Source of the DNA: Pseudoxanthomonas sp. 3HH-4
GTDB lineage: Bacteria; Pseudomonadota; Gammaproteobacteria; Xanthomonadales; Xanthomonadaceae
Assembly: GCF_006716465.1 (NCBI RefSeq)
Contig: NZ_VFPB01000007.1
Coordinates: 62,001 to 126,000 of the forward strand
Length of the DNA: 64,000 bases
Reading direction: 5' to 3'
The stretch's first letter is position 1. Each line of letters begins with the position of its first letter. The translations under genes were made by a program, and so were the position numbers. Positions 21,898 through 30,085 of the stretch are shown here, piece by piece. The notes beneath the pieces were generated by a model. The model saw only the letters and a program-made list of their open reading frames with translations, did no database searches and had not been told where the DNA came from.

Positions 21898-21974
21898 GGC
21901 TATGTAGCTCAGCCGGTTAGAGCACAGCACTCATAATGCTGGGGTCGGTGGTTCGAGTCCACCCATAGCCACCA
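21898..21974 (+). tRNA. tRNA-Met (CAU), elongator type
   Basis: The 77-base gene folds as a complete cloverleaf: acceptor stem GGCTATG/CATAGCC, D-arm GCTC..GAGC, anticodon stem CAGCA/TGCTG with loop CTCATAA (anticodon CAT), T-arm GGTGG TTCGAGT CCACC, and encoded CCA. Overall similarity to E. coli elongator tRNA-Met argues against tRNA-Ile2(CAU). The island integrase begins 176 bases downstream, so the 3' half is probably the att site. Confidence 0.95.
21946..21974 (+). other. Probable attachment site (attL) at the 3' end of tRNA-Met
   Basis: P4-type integrases usually recombine in the T-arm and acceptor stem of a tRNA, and an integrase of that class follows directly. No long second copy of this sequence was found by eye in the window. 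The best partial match is CCCGTAGCCACGAG near 38154, compared with CCCATAGCCACCAC here. Confidence 0.4.
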
Positions 21975-21999
21975 CGTGATAGTACGAGCAAGTCCAACT

Positions 22000-22042
22000 A
22001 AGGCCGGAAAGCCCCGATATATCAAGGCTTCCGGCCTTTTTT
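22000..22042 (+). terminator. Rho-independent terminator after tRNA-Met
   Basis: The stem AAGGCCGGAAAGCC / GGCTTCCGGCCTT (one bulged base) encloses an AT-rich loop and is followed by a run of T. It ends tRNA transcription before the integrase region. Confidence 0.85.
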
Positions 22043-22078
22043 GTGTCCCGAGTAGTCCGAGGACATCCGTTGCAAGCC

Positions 22079-22150
22079 GGCGGTAAGGGGCGGTAACTTT
22101 GGCGGTAGGCGGCATACCGCCAAAACTGTTACCGCCAAGGCCGTTACCGC
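22079..22150 (+). repeat. GGCGGTA inverted-repeat cluster upstream of the integrase
   Basis: At least three GGCGGTA units (22079, 22089, 22101) face three TACCGCC-type units (22115, 22130, 22144). The central pair forms a long imperfect palindrome, GGCGGTAAC-TTTGGCGGTA against TACCGCCAAAACTGTTACCGCC. Lying between the att site and the integrase ATG, these are probable integrase arm-binding or autoregulatory sites. Confidence 0.7.
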
Positions 22151-23407
22151 ATGCCGCTGACCGATACTGCCATCCGCAAAACGAAACCTGAACAAAAGCC
22201 GCTCAAGTTGCGCGACGGCGGCGGTCTTTACCTAATTCTCCGACCAGATGGCGCGCGCTGGTGGAGACTGGATTACCGGCGCCCTGTCTCAGGCAAGCGG
22301 AACACCCTTAGCCTGGGCACCTACCCTGACACAGGCCTCGCAGAAGCCCGCGCCGAGCGCGATCGGGCTCGCAAGCAGCTCGCCGCAGGGATCGACCCCG
22401 GCGAGCACCGGAAGGCAGAGCAATCTGCCGGCGTCGAGCGGGCCGGCAATAGCTTCGAAGTCATCTCACGTGAATGGCTGGCCGTGAAGGCGCACGGCTG
22501 GACCGACAGCCACCATGCCAAGCAAAAGGTGCGTCTTGAAGCTCATGTCTTTCCCTGGATTGGCAAAAAGCCGATTGCAGAAGTCGGAGTTTCGGATCTA
22601 CGCCCCTTACTGACCCGTATGGTTGAGCGCAGTCATCATGAGCAGGCTCATCGGGTCATGGCAGCGATCAGCAGCGTGTTCAAGTACGCCGTAGCTACCG
22701 AGCGAGCCGACCGCAACCCAGCTGCGGACCTGGGTGCGGCCCTGCCATCACGTCGGAAGCGCAGCTTTCCCACGATCACAGATCCGAAAGAGGTCGGCGG
22801 ACTTTTGAGGGCGATGGATCGATACCGGGGTGAGCCTGCTACCTCTGCGGCCTTGAAGTTGGCCCCAATGACCTTTGTACGTCCCGGCGAACTCCGGGGC
22901 GCCCGCTGGGCTGAGTTCGACCTTGATCATCCTGATGGCGCGCGCTGGGTAATTCCAGCTAGCCGAAGGAAGTTGCCAAAGGCCGACAAGGAGGATCCGA
23001 ACACCGAGCCACACGTTGTGCCGCTCGCAGAGCAAGCGGTAGCCATCCTCCGAGATCTACAGCCACTCACGGGACATCGGGAGTACGTCTTCCCCGGGGT
23101 GCGCGACCCCAAGCGCTGCATGTCCGAGAACACGGTAAACGCTGCCTTGAGAAACCTTGGCTACGATGGCAACACCATTGTTGGCCATGGGTTTCGCCAC
23201 ATGGCCTCCACTCTGCTCAACGAACTCGGATTCAATCCGGACGCGATCGAGCGTCAGCTCGCCCATAAGGGGCAAGGCGTACGGGCGATCTATAACCTCG
23301 CCAAGCATATGCCTGAACGAAAGAAGATGATGCAGGCGTGGGCGGACTATTTGGACGCGTGCAAAGCGATGGGAATAGAAGCGCGGCTCGATTCCAAAGC
23401 AGCCTGA
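22151..23407 (+). CDS. int: P4-type tyrosine integrase
   Basis: This 418-residue site-specific recombinase should integrate and excise the island at tRNA-Met. The N-terminal DUF4102 arm-binding domain is at about 1-90 (KLRDGGGLYLILRPDGARWW), the core-binding domain at about 100-190, and the catalytic domain at 200-400 with R244 (TFVRPGELRGARW), H346/R349 (GHGFRHMAST), H372 and nucleophile Y381 (YNLAKHMPERKKMMQAW). All catalytic residues are present, so it may be active. The ATG directly abuts the palindromic repeat cluster. Confidence 0.95.
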   Translation: MPLTDTAIRKTKPEQKPLKLRDGGGLYLILRPDGARWWRLDYRRPVSGKRNTLSLGTYPDTGLAEARAERDRARKQLAAGIDPGEHRKAEQSAGVERAGNSFEVISREWLAVKAHGWTDSHHAKQKVRLEAHVFPWIGKKPIAEVGVSDLRPLLTRMVERSHHEQAHRVMAAISSVFKYAVATERADRNPAADLGAALPSRRKRSFPTITDPKEVGGLLRAMDRYRGEPATSAALKLAPMTFVRPGELRGARWAEFDLDHPDGARWVIPASRRKLPKADKEDPNTEPHVVPLAEQAVAILRDLQPLTGHREYVFPGVRDPKRCMSENTVNAALRNLGYDGNTIVGHGFRHMASTLLNELGFNPDAIERQLAHKGQGVRAIYNLAKHMPERKKMMQAWADYLDACKAMGIEARLDSKAA

Positions 23408-23492
23408 TTTCATCAGAGGCAAGTCCGCTTCCGGCCAGAAGCGGACGTCGGGAGACATCAAAAAGACAAGCCGATCCGCGAATTAGGCTCCC

Positions 23493-24188
23493 TCAGAATG
23501 GAATATGAGGCTGCAGTGTGGCCAACATTCGTTCGACCCAAATCACTTTTTGATGTTGAAGCGTAGGAAGAGGATGGAAATACTTCCCCTCCTCCCCCGG
23601 CTTGCTCAAGCCTGTAACTCTCGAATGTGGAGCAAGTGCCGTAACTGCGCGACAGATCAGGGGAGTTAGATCATTGCTAACCCCCCAAGCGCAAACTATA
23701 GGCGCCCTGGACCCTCTCAATAAATGGCGTGCCAGCTGATGTGATCTGTCCGATGAGAATACAGAATGCGACGTGGTGCCGGTCTCCTCTTCAAAAGCTG
23801 TATAGCGATCCACAAATGATGCGCTTTGCGGATCCCGAAGGTCTGAAAGATTTATGACCCTAACGACCCTCCATTCCATGAAGTGCATGACACGCATCAA
23901 CTGGTACTGTGTAGTATCCGGCGCTGTGGGAACCAGCGCGTCTGTCAATCCAGCGACGCCCTCTAAGGAGACTACGTAGTCTTGTTCTGAAAGAGGCTTA
24001 GATGATCCAGGATTCATCATGACGAAGACCGCGTCAGCTAGGTCGTACTGACTACAGTCACTTGTTCTAATCTCGAGAACGCTTCGGCACTTCACTGGCT
24101 CCTTTCCAAGTACCGCCAATGAATAGAAGTGACCAAGCACTTCAAACTTGCTTTTCAAGTCTCTTGCCGGGATGAAGGTAACTTTCAT
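23493..24188 (-). CDS. DUF1643-like protein
   Basis: The 231-residue protein shows the spaced pattern of DUF1643: a VFVMMNPGSS segment (family form MLNPS), a VVRVINLSDLRDP segment (family form VVNLFALRATDP), an IVCAWG segment, and a C-terminal GLSKPGEEGKYFHPLP. The match is by motif order only and individual motifs are diverged. The function of DUF1643 is unknown. Base composition is visibly more AT-rich than the core chromosome. It is the first of four minus-strand cargo genes. Confidence 0.6.
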   Translation of the reverse strand: MKVTFIPARDLKSKFEVLGHFYSLAVLGKEPVKCRSVLEIRTSDCSQYDLADAVFVMMNPGSSKPLSEQDYVVSLEGVAGLTDALVPTAPDTTQYQLMRVMHFMEWRVVRVINLSDLRDPQSASFVDRYTAFEEETGTTSHSVFSSDRSHQLARHLLRGSRAPIVCAWGVSNDLTPLICRAVTALAPHSRVTGLSKPGEEGKYFHPLPTLQHQKVIWVERMLATLQPHIPF

Positions 24189-24242
24189 CTGTGACCTGAC
24201 CTCTTAACCAAGCGAGACTTCGGCTTGAAAGATTGTTAGCCC

Positions 24243-24758
24243 TCATCCCTTACAGAAGAAGCCTAGCGCTAAGCACTTGGGTAGAGTTCCTCGGGAGCCC
24301 GAGCTTACGATCTCATACGAGTCAGTAACGCCATGACTGTAAATCGATTTTACGTTTCTGCTGTGCTCGTCATCCAGACAGTAGATCAATATTCGCTCTA
24401 GATCATCGATTCTCTTTTTGGTGACCTTGCCTGCGTCTACCTTGACGGTTCCATATCTCAGAAAAATGCGGTGCTTCGGGTGGTTCCTGACAATTCCAGC
24501 ATACCTAGCGTGGTGATCGGGTTGTTTCAGGCGCTTTTGGACATACTGCTTGTAGGTCTTCCCGAGATAAATGAATTTGTGCTTCTTGTCGGAGAAGCGT
24601 GCCGTGATCATGTAAAGGTTAGCGGTTTCGTCATGTTCAGACCCTTCGTCACGTGCTCTCTCATAGGGGATCGGCTTACTCCACGCAATGCAAACGCGCC
24701 AGAAGTCATCTTCGAATACCGGATTCAATTTACGCTCCCCTTTAGCCTCAACCATCAA
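24243..24758 (-). CDS. GIY-YIG-like putative nuclease-fold protein
   Basis: The 171-residue protein has the spacing of a GIY-YIG domain: LYMI (about residue 48), then FIYLGKT (about 62) in place of YIGxT, followed by QKRLKQPDHHARYAG with the usual Arg and His, and a later LERILIYC with a candidate catalytic Glu. The ends are unlike known repair or homing enzymes. It could be a defence or restriction nuclease, but the assignment rests on short motifs. It is AT-rich and island-encoded. Confidence 0.5.
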   Translation of the reverse strand: MMVEAKGERKLNPVFEDDFWRVCIAWSKPIPYERARDEGSEHDETANLYMITARFSDKKHKFIYLGKTYKQYVQKRLKQPDHHARYAGIVRNHPKHRIFLRYGTVKVDAGKVTKKRIDDLERILIYCLDDEHSRNVKSIYSHGVTDSYEIVSSGSRGTLPKCLALGFFCKG

Positions 24759-24876
24759 TCGTCCGGATCCTGGTGCCCGGCTCTACGCTTCTCCACAGCA
24801 ACCAGGATGTCCCTACATCGTCATTATTTCGCTCGACGTTAGGGTCGCAGAGTTGGCCTCACAAGCCAAGGCATCA

Positions 24877-25242
24877 ATGGAAAGGAGAGTGGCGAGCCTC
24901 CGGATCACGGGCGCGCTGCGCGATACCGCTGGACAGCATACGATCGGGCCGGTCGGCGCGATCGCACTGCACTCGGGTTCGCGCACGCTGACCGTAGGTC
25001 CTGGCCCCGAAGAAAACGCTGGGATATTCCTGCAAGATCGCAACACGCTCGATTGCGTTGAGACGTCGAGTGGGCCCAAGCTGGTCTTGACCCTTTATTG
25101 CGACCGTCGGGCCTGCGCGCCCGTGGACTACCGCGTCATCGACCCCAGCAATGCACAGATCATCAGCAGGCAGGATACCTTCGACGAATGTGATGCCATG
25201 TGCGCAGAAAGCGCTCTAGGCACGAGCGTGCCCAGAGAGTAA
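24877..25242 (+). CDS. Hypothetical protein, possibly a truncated remnant
   Basis: From the ATG at 24877 the 121-residue product is Gly/Thr-rich in its first half and has a cluster of four Cys in the second (DCVET, LYCDRRAC, FDECDAMC). The open frame extends upstream to 24688, across the start of the opposite gene, without a convincing start there. This suggests the 3' part of a longer gene. No family was recognised. Confidence 0.35.
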   Translation: MERRVASLRITGALRDTAGQHTIGPVGAIALHSGSRTLTVGPGPEENAGIFLQDRNTLDCVETSSGPKLVLTLYCDRRACAPVDYRVIDPSNAQIISRQDTFDECDAMCAESALGTSVPRE

Positions 25243-25465
25243 GGGAGAGGTAAGTTCGACCTTCTTCTTACGTCTAGGATAGCGCCCGCCCCACTACTTG
25301 CGTCTGCGGGCACCTGCTCTGGTGCGATCACGATATTGTCTTTCTGTTGCGATACGGACACGTCAAGCGCTACTGTCGGTGAAGCAACCAATCCTTCACG
25401 GCCTTACTGCTCACCACCCTACTAGCCTTCGCGTGCGAACCAGCCCCCTCCCTTGAAGGCCAGAA

Positions 25466-25494
25466 GCGAGCCGACTCTTAAACAGCCGGCTCGC
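25466..25494. terminator. Inverted repeat between convergent genes
   Basis: GCGAGCCG (25466-25473) and CGGCTCGC (25487-25494) pair perfectly around a 13-base loop. A T-run is absent, so termination is plausible but not certain. The rest of 25243-25520 shows no gene. Confidence 0.4.
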
Positions 25495-25520
25495 CAGTAT
25501 CGACGCTCGGCCGGCTCGGC

Positions 25521-26441
25521 CTAGCCTTCGCCGATGTGCCACGCAGCGAGATCAAGAACGTCGCCAGAAGCTGGAATCTCGCGTATCTCGAGATGGGCAA
25601 TGATGCTCGGAATTATGTGCCTGACGATCAAGCCCAAGGGAAGATCCGTAGCCGCACGCCAGTGAGACCCCATCCGAAGAGCGTTCGCGGACTCGAAGCC
25701 CAAGTGCTGAAGCGCTTCATGCATTTCGTTATGCGAAAGATCGATCGAAGTATTGAGAACGGGCTTGTCTGTTCGCCAAACATCAATCTTCTTGCCGGTA
25801 GCAACACCATTGGAAGCCAAGTCGGCACGCAAGATGAGGTTCTGGATGACCACAGCCCAGTCTTCTTTGCGGATAAGAAAATACCTCCACCACTCATGCA
25901 CTTCTTTCGAAGTCAGCATCTCGAGACGTCTCTTCAATCGCTGCGCACGATCCGTCCTCGCCTTCTCATACCGAGCAAGCGCCAGCGGGTCTTCTGGTGG
26001 CGGGTTGAACGCAGTTTCCGCAAGTTCAATCTGGAATTCGACCGTCTTGCCTTGGATGGCATGCACAGCACAGCGCATGGCAAGGCTATCAATAGCCTCA
26101 TCGGTTCCAAGGAACTTGTTCTCAACGCCAAGAACGATCTTCTCGATCGCATCACTGACAATAGGCGCAGGCACAGTTCCCACCGATTCTTGGCTTGCGG
26201 ATATCTGCTGCCGTATCTGCTCAAGTATGTCCAAGACTTCACGGTGTGACACATGAAGCATCGCTTTAATGCTCACCGCGGTCGAAGCGTTTGATTCGAG
26301 AATTTTTACAACTTCCGCCTGCCTATGATCAGCAAGCCAGTCCTTGAACTCTTCAAGACTCGCCTCTTTGCCGGACTGGCGTTGCATCAGGAACTCAGCA
26401 GCAAGCGAAACTATCGACGCAAAACCTGAAATCGGATCCAT
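25521..26441 (-). CDS. Unknown island protein with hydrophobic N-terminus
   Basis: The 306-residue protein begins MDPISGFASIVSLAAEFLMQ, a short amphipathic or hydrophobic helix like those at the N-termini of some membrane-associated bacterial immune proteins. A predicted helical region follows (about 25-90, LDILEQIRQQISAS). The rest has no motif I recognise. The next upstream gene on the same strand is the FRG-domain gene, 206 bases away. It may be part of a defence-type cargo block; this is inference from context only. Confidence 0.6.
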   Translation of the reverse strand: MDPISGFASIVSLAAEFLMQRQSGKEASLEEFKDWLADHRQAEVVKILESNASTAVSIKAMLHVSHREVLDILEQIRQQISASQESVGTVPAPIVSDAIEKIVLGVENKFLGTDEAIDSLAMRCAVHAIQGKTVEFQIELAETAFNPPPEDPLALARYEKARTDRAQRLKRRLEMLTSKEVHEWWRYFLIRKEDWAVVIQNLILRADLASNGVATGKKIDVWRTDKPVLNTSIDLSHNEMHEALQHLGFESANALRMGSHWRAATDLPLGLIVRHIIPSIIAHLEIREIPASGDVLDLAAWHIGEG

Positions 26442-26647
26442 ATAAGTAACACTCCTGAATTATGGCGGCCGTGACGGATACTCGGCCGGCAACAGAACTT
26501 AAGACGCCCCATGCAGCGGTACGCACCCCCGCCAAGGCACGATTCTAGGACTGGGACAACCTGTCCAACAAGCATGTCCAACTATGGAATAGGACTACTA
26601 CGCCTCGTAAGGATCGGCGCTCTTCCGTCGCTACCCAACGGGAGCCA

Positions 26648-27430
26648 TCAAGTTAGCTGGATCTCCGCCCTCAAAGTGAGCATCTGCAACCGTCCTGACG
26701 CTACTGGATTGAACATAAGCGATCTCAGTTCACTCGCCACACCGGCGATTCCTGGATACATGTAGGAGTTGGAGATTCCCAGCACTCGAAGCCTTCTACG
26801 GATCTCCTCTTTCCACACTGCTTTCACGGAAAGACGCTTTAGACCCTTGAACGCCGGAGGTGTAAACGGATCCTTTGGGCAGGAGAACACAGACCGCTGA
26901 TTAACATAGCGCTCGTCGGTGTATCGAGGCCTTACAAAAATAACGCTTCCTTGCTCTGGCTGGATTGCGATCCGTCCGCTAGGAGCTTTCGCAGCCTCAC
27001 TCGTGTAACAAGCAACTCTATAGTCAAACAAGTGATACTGATCCGATACAGGGTGCCGCAAGTAGTAGACCACGCCGTCCCTATCGTCTTCTCGCTCGGT
27101 GGCGAAGAACAATGCCACCAGGGGATTGGACGACCAGTCGAGAAGTCGCGTGGGAAGACCATAGTGCTGCGCGAGGAACAACCACTCAAATTCTGATGAT
27201 GGGGGCTGCTTAAGAATAGGGACTGTGAGCCTTTTGAACTCGGACAGCATATTGCTCTCCAACGTCGTACTGTCGCCGCACGTTCCCTCCCGTGTACCGC
27301 GACCAATAGACGGAATGAGTTCGTGCGCGATGTCCGTCACACCGCGGAACAACATCTCCGGACCACCCTGCGAAGTATGTGCAATGGCGAAGAACTCAGC
27401 CCAAAACTCTTCTAGACCCTTATCCGTCAT
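26648..27430 (-). CDS. FRG-domain protein
   Basis: The 260-residue protein carries the FRG domain named after its Phe-Arg-Gly motif: MLFRGVTD (F28-R29-G30), the core AQHYGLPTRLLDWSSNPLVA (about 87-107) followed by LFFAT, and a late VIFVRPRY segment. FRG proteins are frequent in mobile and defence islands, but their activity is not settled. The gene is divergent from the four-gene ATPase operon, with 154 bases between them, so the two may share regulation. Confidence 0.82.
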   Translation of the reverse strand: MTDKGLEEFWAEFFAIAHTSQGGPEMLFRGVTDIAHELIPSIGRGTREGTCGDSTTLESNMLSEFKRLTVPILKQPPSSEFEWLFLAQHYGLPTRLLDWSSNPLVALFFATEREDDRDGVVYYLRHPVSDQYHLFDYRVACYTSEAAKAPSGRIAIQPEQGSVIFVRPRYTDERYVNQRSVFSCPKDPFTPPAFKGLKRLSVKAVWKEEIRRRLRVLGISNSYMYPGIAGVASELRSLMFNPVASGRLQMLTLRAEIQLT

Positions 27431-27584
27431 ACATTTCTCTCAAACCAACCAGGCAGATCGCTTTGCCCGTCGCCCCAACCGAGGTGGCAGTGGCCCGCCG
27501 GCTTTACAAGCCAGGACATATGGGAGAAGCCGCCCAATGGAGCTATTCTAAGGGCCGAGTCCATCGTGGGGAGGGACCTCCGCC

Positions 27585-29417
27585 ATGCCATCTCCAGCCG
27601 TTTTTCAGAAGCCACGCTGGCTTCGCGATCTACTCCGATTCCTGCCTCTCAAGAGCCAGTTCATTCTTTCGGGGAATGTCGCTGACCTGCAGGCCAGCGA
27701 GGTCTCACCCGGCGTAGTTACTCCACAGGCCTTCATCCCCTGCCTGAGAGACGCCTTGCTTGAGGCCGGTTACGGGCAGGTCGTCGCATGGGATCCGCTG
27801 GCGGGCTTTACTTCGCTACCACCACTTGGCGCCGATCGCGCCGCCGGTGATGCCCTCCTCCGGGAGCTGGGCCTGACGCCTGTTGAGGGTGCCGCTGCCG
27901 CTGGAACTGACTTGCTTAGCCACACTTTGCCGCGACTTGTCGAGCACGACGGCGATCCGATAGCGCTGGTAATCGACTTTGCCTCTCGCTTGGTCGTGCG
28001 CACTGAGGGCTTGACGCAGATCGAGCATCAGTTGTTCACCCAGGCCCTCGTGCTCTCCCACCGAGCCAGGGCGCGGCCTGGAGGTCCGACGCGCAAGCCA
28101 TTCTTCAACACCGTGCTGTGGATCGTAGACAAGGAAGGCGATCTGCCGGACTGGCTAATGGTCGATAACCCGCGTCTGCGCCACATTCCCGTATCCAAGC
28201 CAGACCTGCCATCACGCCACGCGGTCGCCGCGAGCCTGCTACGTGGGCTGGAAGGGGGGCGGGAAGCTAGTGCCCCGGCCTTGCAGCAGTCAACCAATGC
28301 CTTTGTCGAGAGTACCGAAGGCCTGTTGCTGCTGGATCTCAATGCGATTGCGCAACTCGCGCGCGTCGAGGGCGTGGGGATGGCCCACGTCGCCGACGCA
28401 GTGCGTCGCTACAAAGTTGGCGTAACTGAAGACCCTTGGCTGAAGATCGATCGCCGGAAGATCCGGGATGCTGACGACTTCATACGTCGCCGGGTCAAGG
28501 GGCAGACTCATGCCGTCACCCACATGTTGGACATCGTCAAGCGTGCGATGATCGGCGTGGGCGCCAGCCGCAAGGGCAACCGACCGCGGGGTGTGGCGTT
28601 TCTTGCCGGCCCCACCGGTGTAGGCAAGACCGAACTGGCCAAGACGATGACCAGCTTGTTGTTTGGTGATGAAAGTGCCTATATCCGCTTCGATATGTCC
28701 GAATTCAGCGCCGAGCACTCCGACCAGCGCTTGATCGGTGCACCACCAGGTTATGTCGGTTACGACGTTGGCGGCGAGCTCACCAACGCGATCCGCGAGA
28801 AGCCTTTCAGCGTGGTGCTGTTCGATGAAATCGAAAAAGCCCATCCACGCATACTCGACAAGTTCTTACAGATCTTGGACGACGGCGTGCTGACCTCGGG
28901 GCGTGGAGATCGGGTCTACTTCTCCGAAGCGCTCATCGTATTTACGTCCAACCTTGGAATTTATCGCCAGGACGAGAGCGGCGAACGAGTCGCCAACGTC
29001 CTGCCCTCCGACCTTTTCGAGACGGTCCAACGAAAGGTCGAAAGTGAGATCGAGCGTCATTTCAAAGCAGTTCTCAACAGGCCGGAGATCCTCAACCGTA
29101 TCGGTGAGAACATCATCATCTTCGACTTTATCCGCCCCGAGATAGCGGCGGAAATTTTTGAGCAGATGGTGGAAGCCACCCTTAGCGACTTGGAAATGCA
29201 GAATTTGAGTGTGACGCTCGCAGGGTCAGCCAGAGACTCGCTTCGCGCTTTGTGCCTTGACGATCTCTCTAACGGAGGGCGCGGCATCCGTAATCAGCTT
29301 GAGGCATATCTGATCAATCCCCTGGCCCGTGCCCTATTTGATCAGGAGGCACAGCCTGGGCAGCGCTTCGACGTCCCCGAACTATCGGCCGAGAGGCTGC
29401 AGTTGGTGCCCCGTTGA
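27585..29417 (+). CDS. Clp-like AAA+ ATPase, first gene of a four-gene island operon
   Basis: The protein has 610 residues. Residues 1 to about 240 look like a P-loop-fold domain that has lost Walker A (FILSGNVADLQ; IALVIDFASRL). Residues about 290-600 match the ClpA/ClpB D2 module: Walker A GPTGVGKT (342-349), pore loop GYVGY (389-393), Walker B VVLFDEIEK (410-418), sensor 1 FTSN, arginine-finger region NRPEILNRI, and a D2-small-like C-terminus. It may thread or remodel proteins. No ClpP-binding loop is evident. The ATG follows GGGGAGGG. Its stop overlaps the next start (TTGA). Confidence 0.88.
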   Translation: MPSPAVFQKPRWLRDLLRFLPLKSQFILSGNVADLQASEVSPGVVTPQAFIPCLRDALLEAGYGQVVAWDPLAGFTSLPPLGADRAAGDALLRELGLTPVEGAAAAGTDLLSHTLPRLVEHDGDPIALVIDFASRLVVRTEGLTQIEHQLFTQALVLSHRARARPGGPTRKPFFNTVLWIVDKEGDLPDWLMVDNPRLRHIPVSKPDLPSRHAVAASLLRGLEGGREASAPALQQSTNAFVESTEGLLLLDLNAIAQLARVEGVGMAHVADAVRRYKVGVTEDPWLKIDRRKIRDADDFIRRRVKGQTHAVTHMLDIVKRAMIGVGASRKGNRPRGVAFLAGPTGVGKTELAKTMTSLLFGDESAYIRFDMSEFSAEHSDQRLIGAPPGYVGYDVGGELTNAIREKPFSVVLFDEIEKAHPRILDKFLQILDDGVLTSGRGDRVYFSEALIVFTSNLGIYRQDESGERVANVLPSDLFETVQRKVESEIERHFKAVLNRPEILNRIGENIIIFDFIRPEIAAEIFEQMVEATLSDLEMQNLSVTLAGSARDSLRALCLDDLSNGGRGIRNQLEAYLINPLARALFDQEAQPGQRFDVPELSAERLQLVPR

Positions 29418-30085
29418 GCGCCAAGCTCAACCTCTCACGCGTTCATTTCCCGGTGACTGCGCTGGGTCCGGGTCGCCGACTTGGCATTTGGTTTCAAGGC
29501 TGCAGTATTCGGTGCGAGGGCTGCATTTCCGCCGACACCTGGGGGCCAGGACGCCATTCCACGACTGTCGCGCAACTGCTCGAGTATGCAGAACCGTGGC
29601 TTGAGGAAGCCTCGGGTATCACCATCTCTGGTGGTGAGCCCTTTGATCAACCCGATGCCCTGATAGAGCTTCTGACAGAACTAACGCGTCATCCCGATCT
29701 CGACATTCTCATTTACAGCGGTTACTCAATCGAGCAGCTGACGCCATCTTTGAAACGAACTCACGGACTGATTGATGCGCTGATATCAGATCCGTTTGAC
29801 CAGCAAAAGCCCCAGTCCATGGTGCTACGCGGCAGCGACAACCAGCGACTGACGCTATTGACCGTGCTCGGGCGCGAGAGGTTCATGGCCTTCGAGCGGC
29901 CCTTGCAGCCCGAGGATAAGACCCTGGATCTCATGCTGGATGAGGACGGCACCGTTTGGATGGCAGGCATCCCGCGGCGTGATGATCTAACCCGCCTTCG
30001 CGATCTGCTTCGAGAGCAAGGCCACCAACTACAGATCAGCGCTGACACTGCAGCGCATACTAGCCATGGGGCACCTACAACATGA
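29414..30085 (+). CDS. Radical-SAM activase-like protein (NrdG/PflA type)
   Basis: The 223-residue protein has the [4Fe-4S] motif C-x3-C-x2-C in FQGCSIRCEGCIS (about residues 30-37) and the SAM-binding GGEPF (about 74-78), in the layout of NrdG-like activating enzymes. The C-terminal part (about 135-223) is an extension not typical of NrdG. No glycyl-radical enzyme gene is nearby, so the target may be one of the operon partners or a nucleotide or nucleic acid. The TTG start overlaps the ATPase stop by four bases, and its own stop overlaps the next ATG. Confidence 0.87.
   Translation: MSAKLNLSRVHFPVTALGPGRRLGIWFQGCSIRCEGCISADTWGPGRHSTTVAQLLEYAEPWLEEASGITISGGEPFDQPDALIELLTELTRHPDLDILIYSGYSIEQLTPSLKRTHGLIDALISDPFDQQKPQSMVLRGSDNQRLTLLTVLGRERFMAFERPLQPEDKTLDLMLDEDGTVWMAGIPRRDDLTRLRDLLREQGHQLQISADTAAHTSHGAPTT

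Noticed and set aside
22079..22150. Possible CRISPR array
   Set aside because: The units are short, alternate in orientation and lack spacers of constant length; they are integrase-type sites.
25536..26249. 237-codon plus-strand frame opposite the unknown island protein
   Set aside because: Irregular composition and no motif; the minus-strand reading is longer, starts MDPISGF and looks like a real protein. Not fully excluded.
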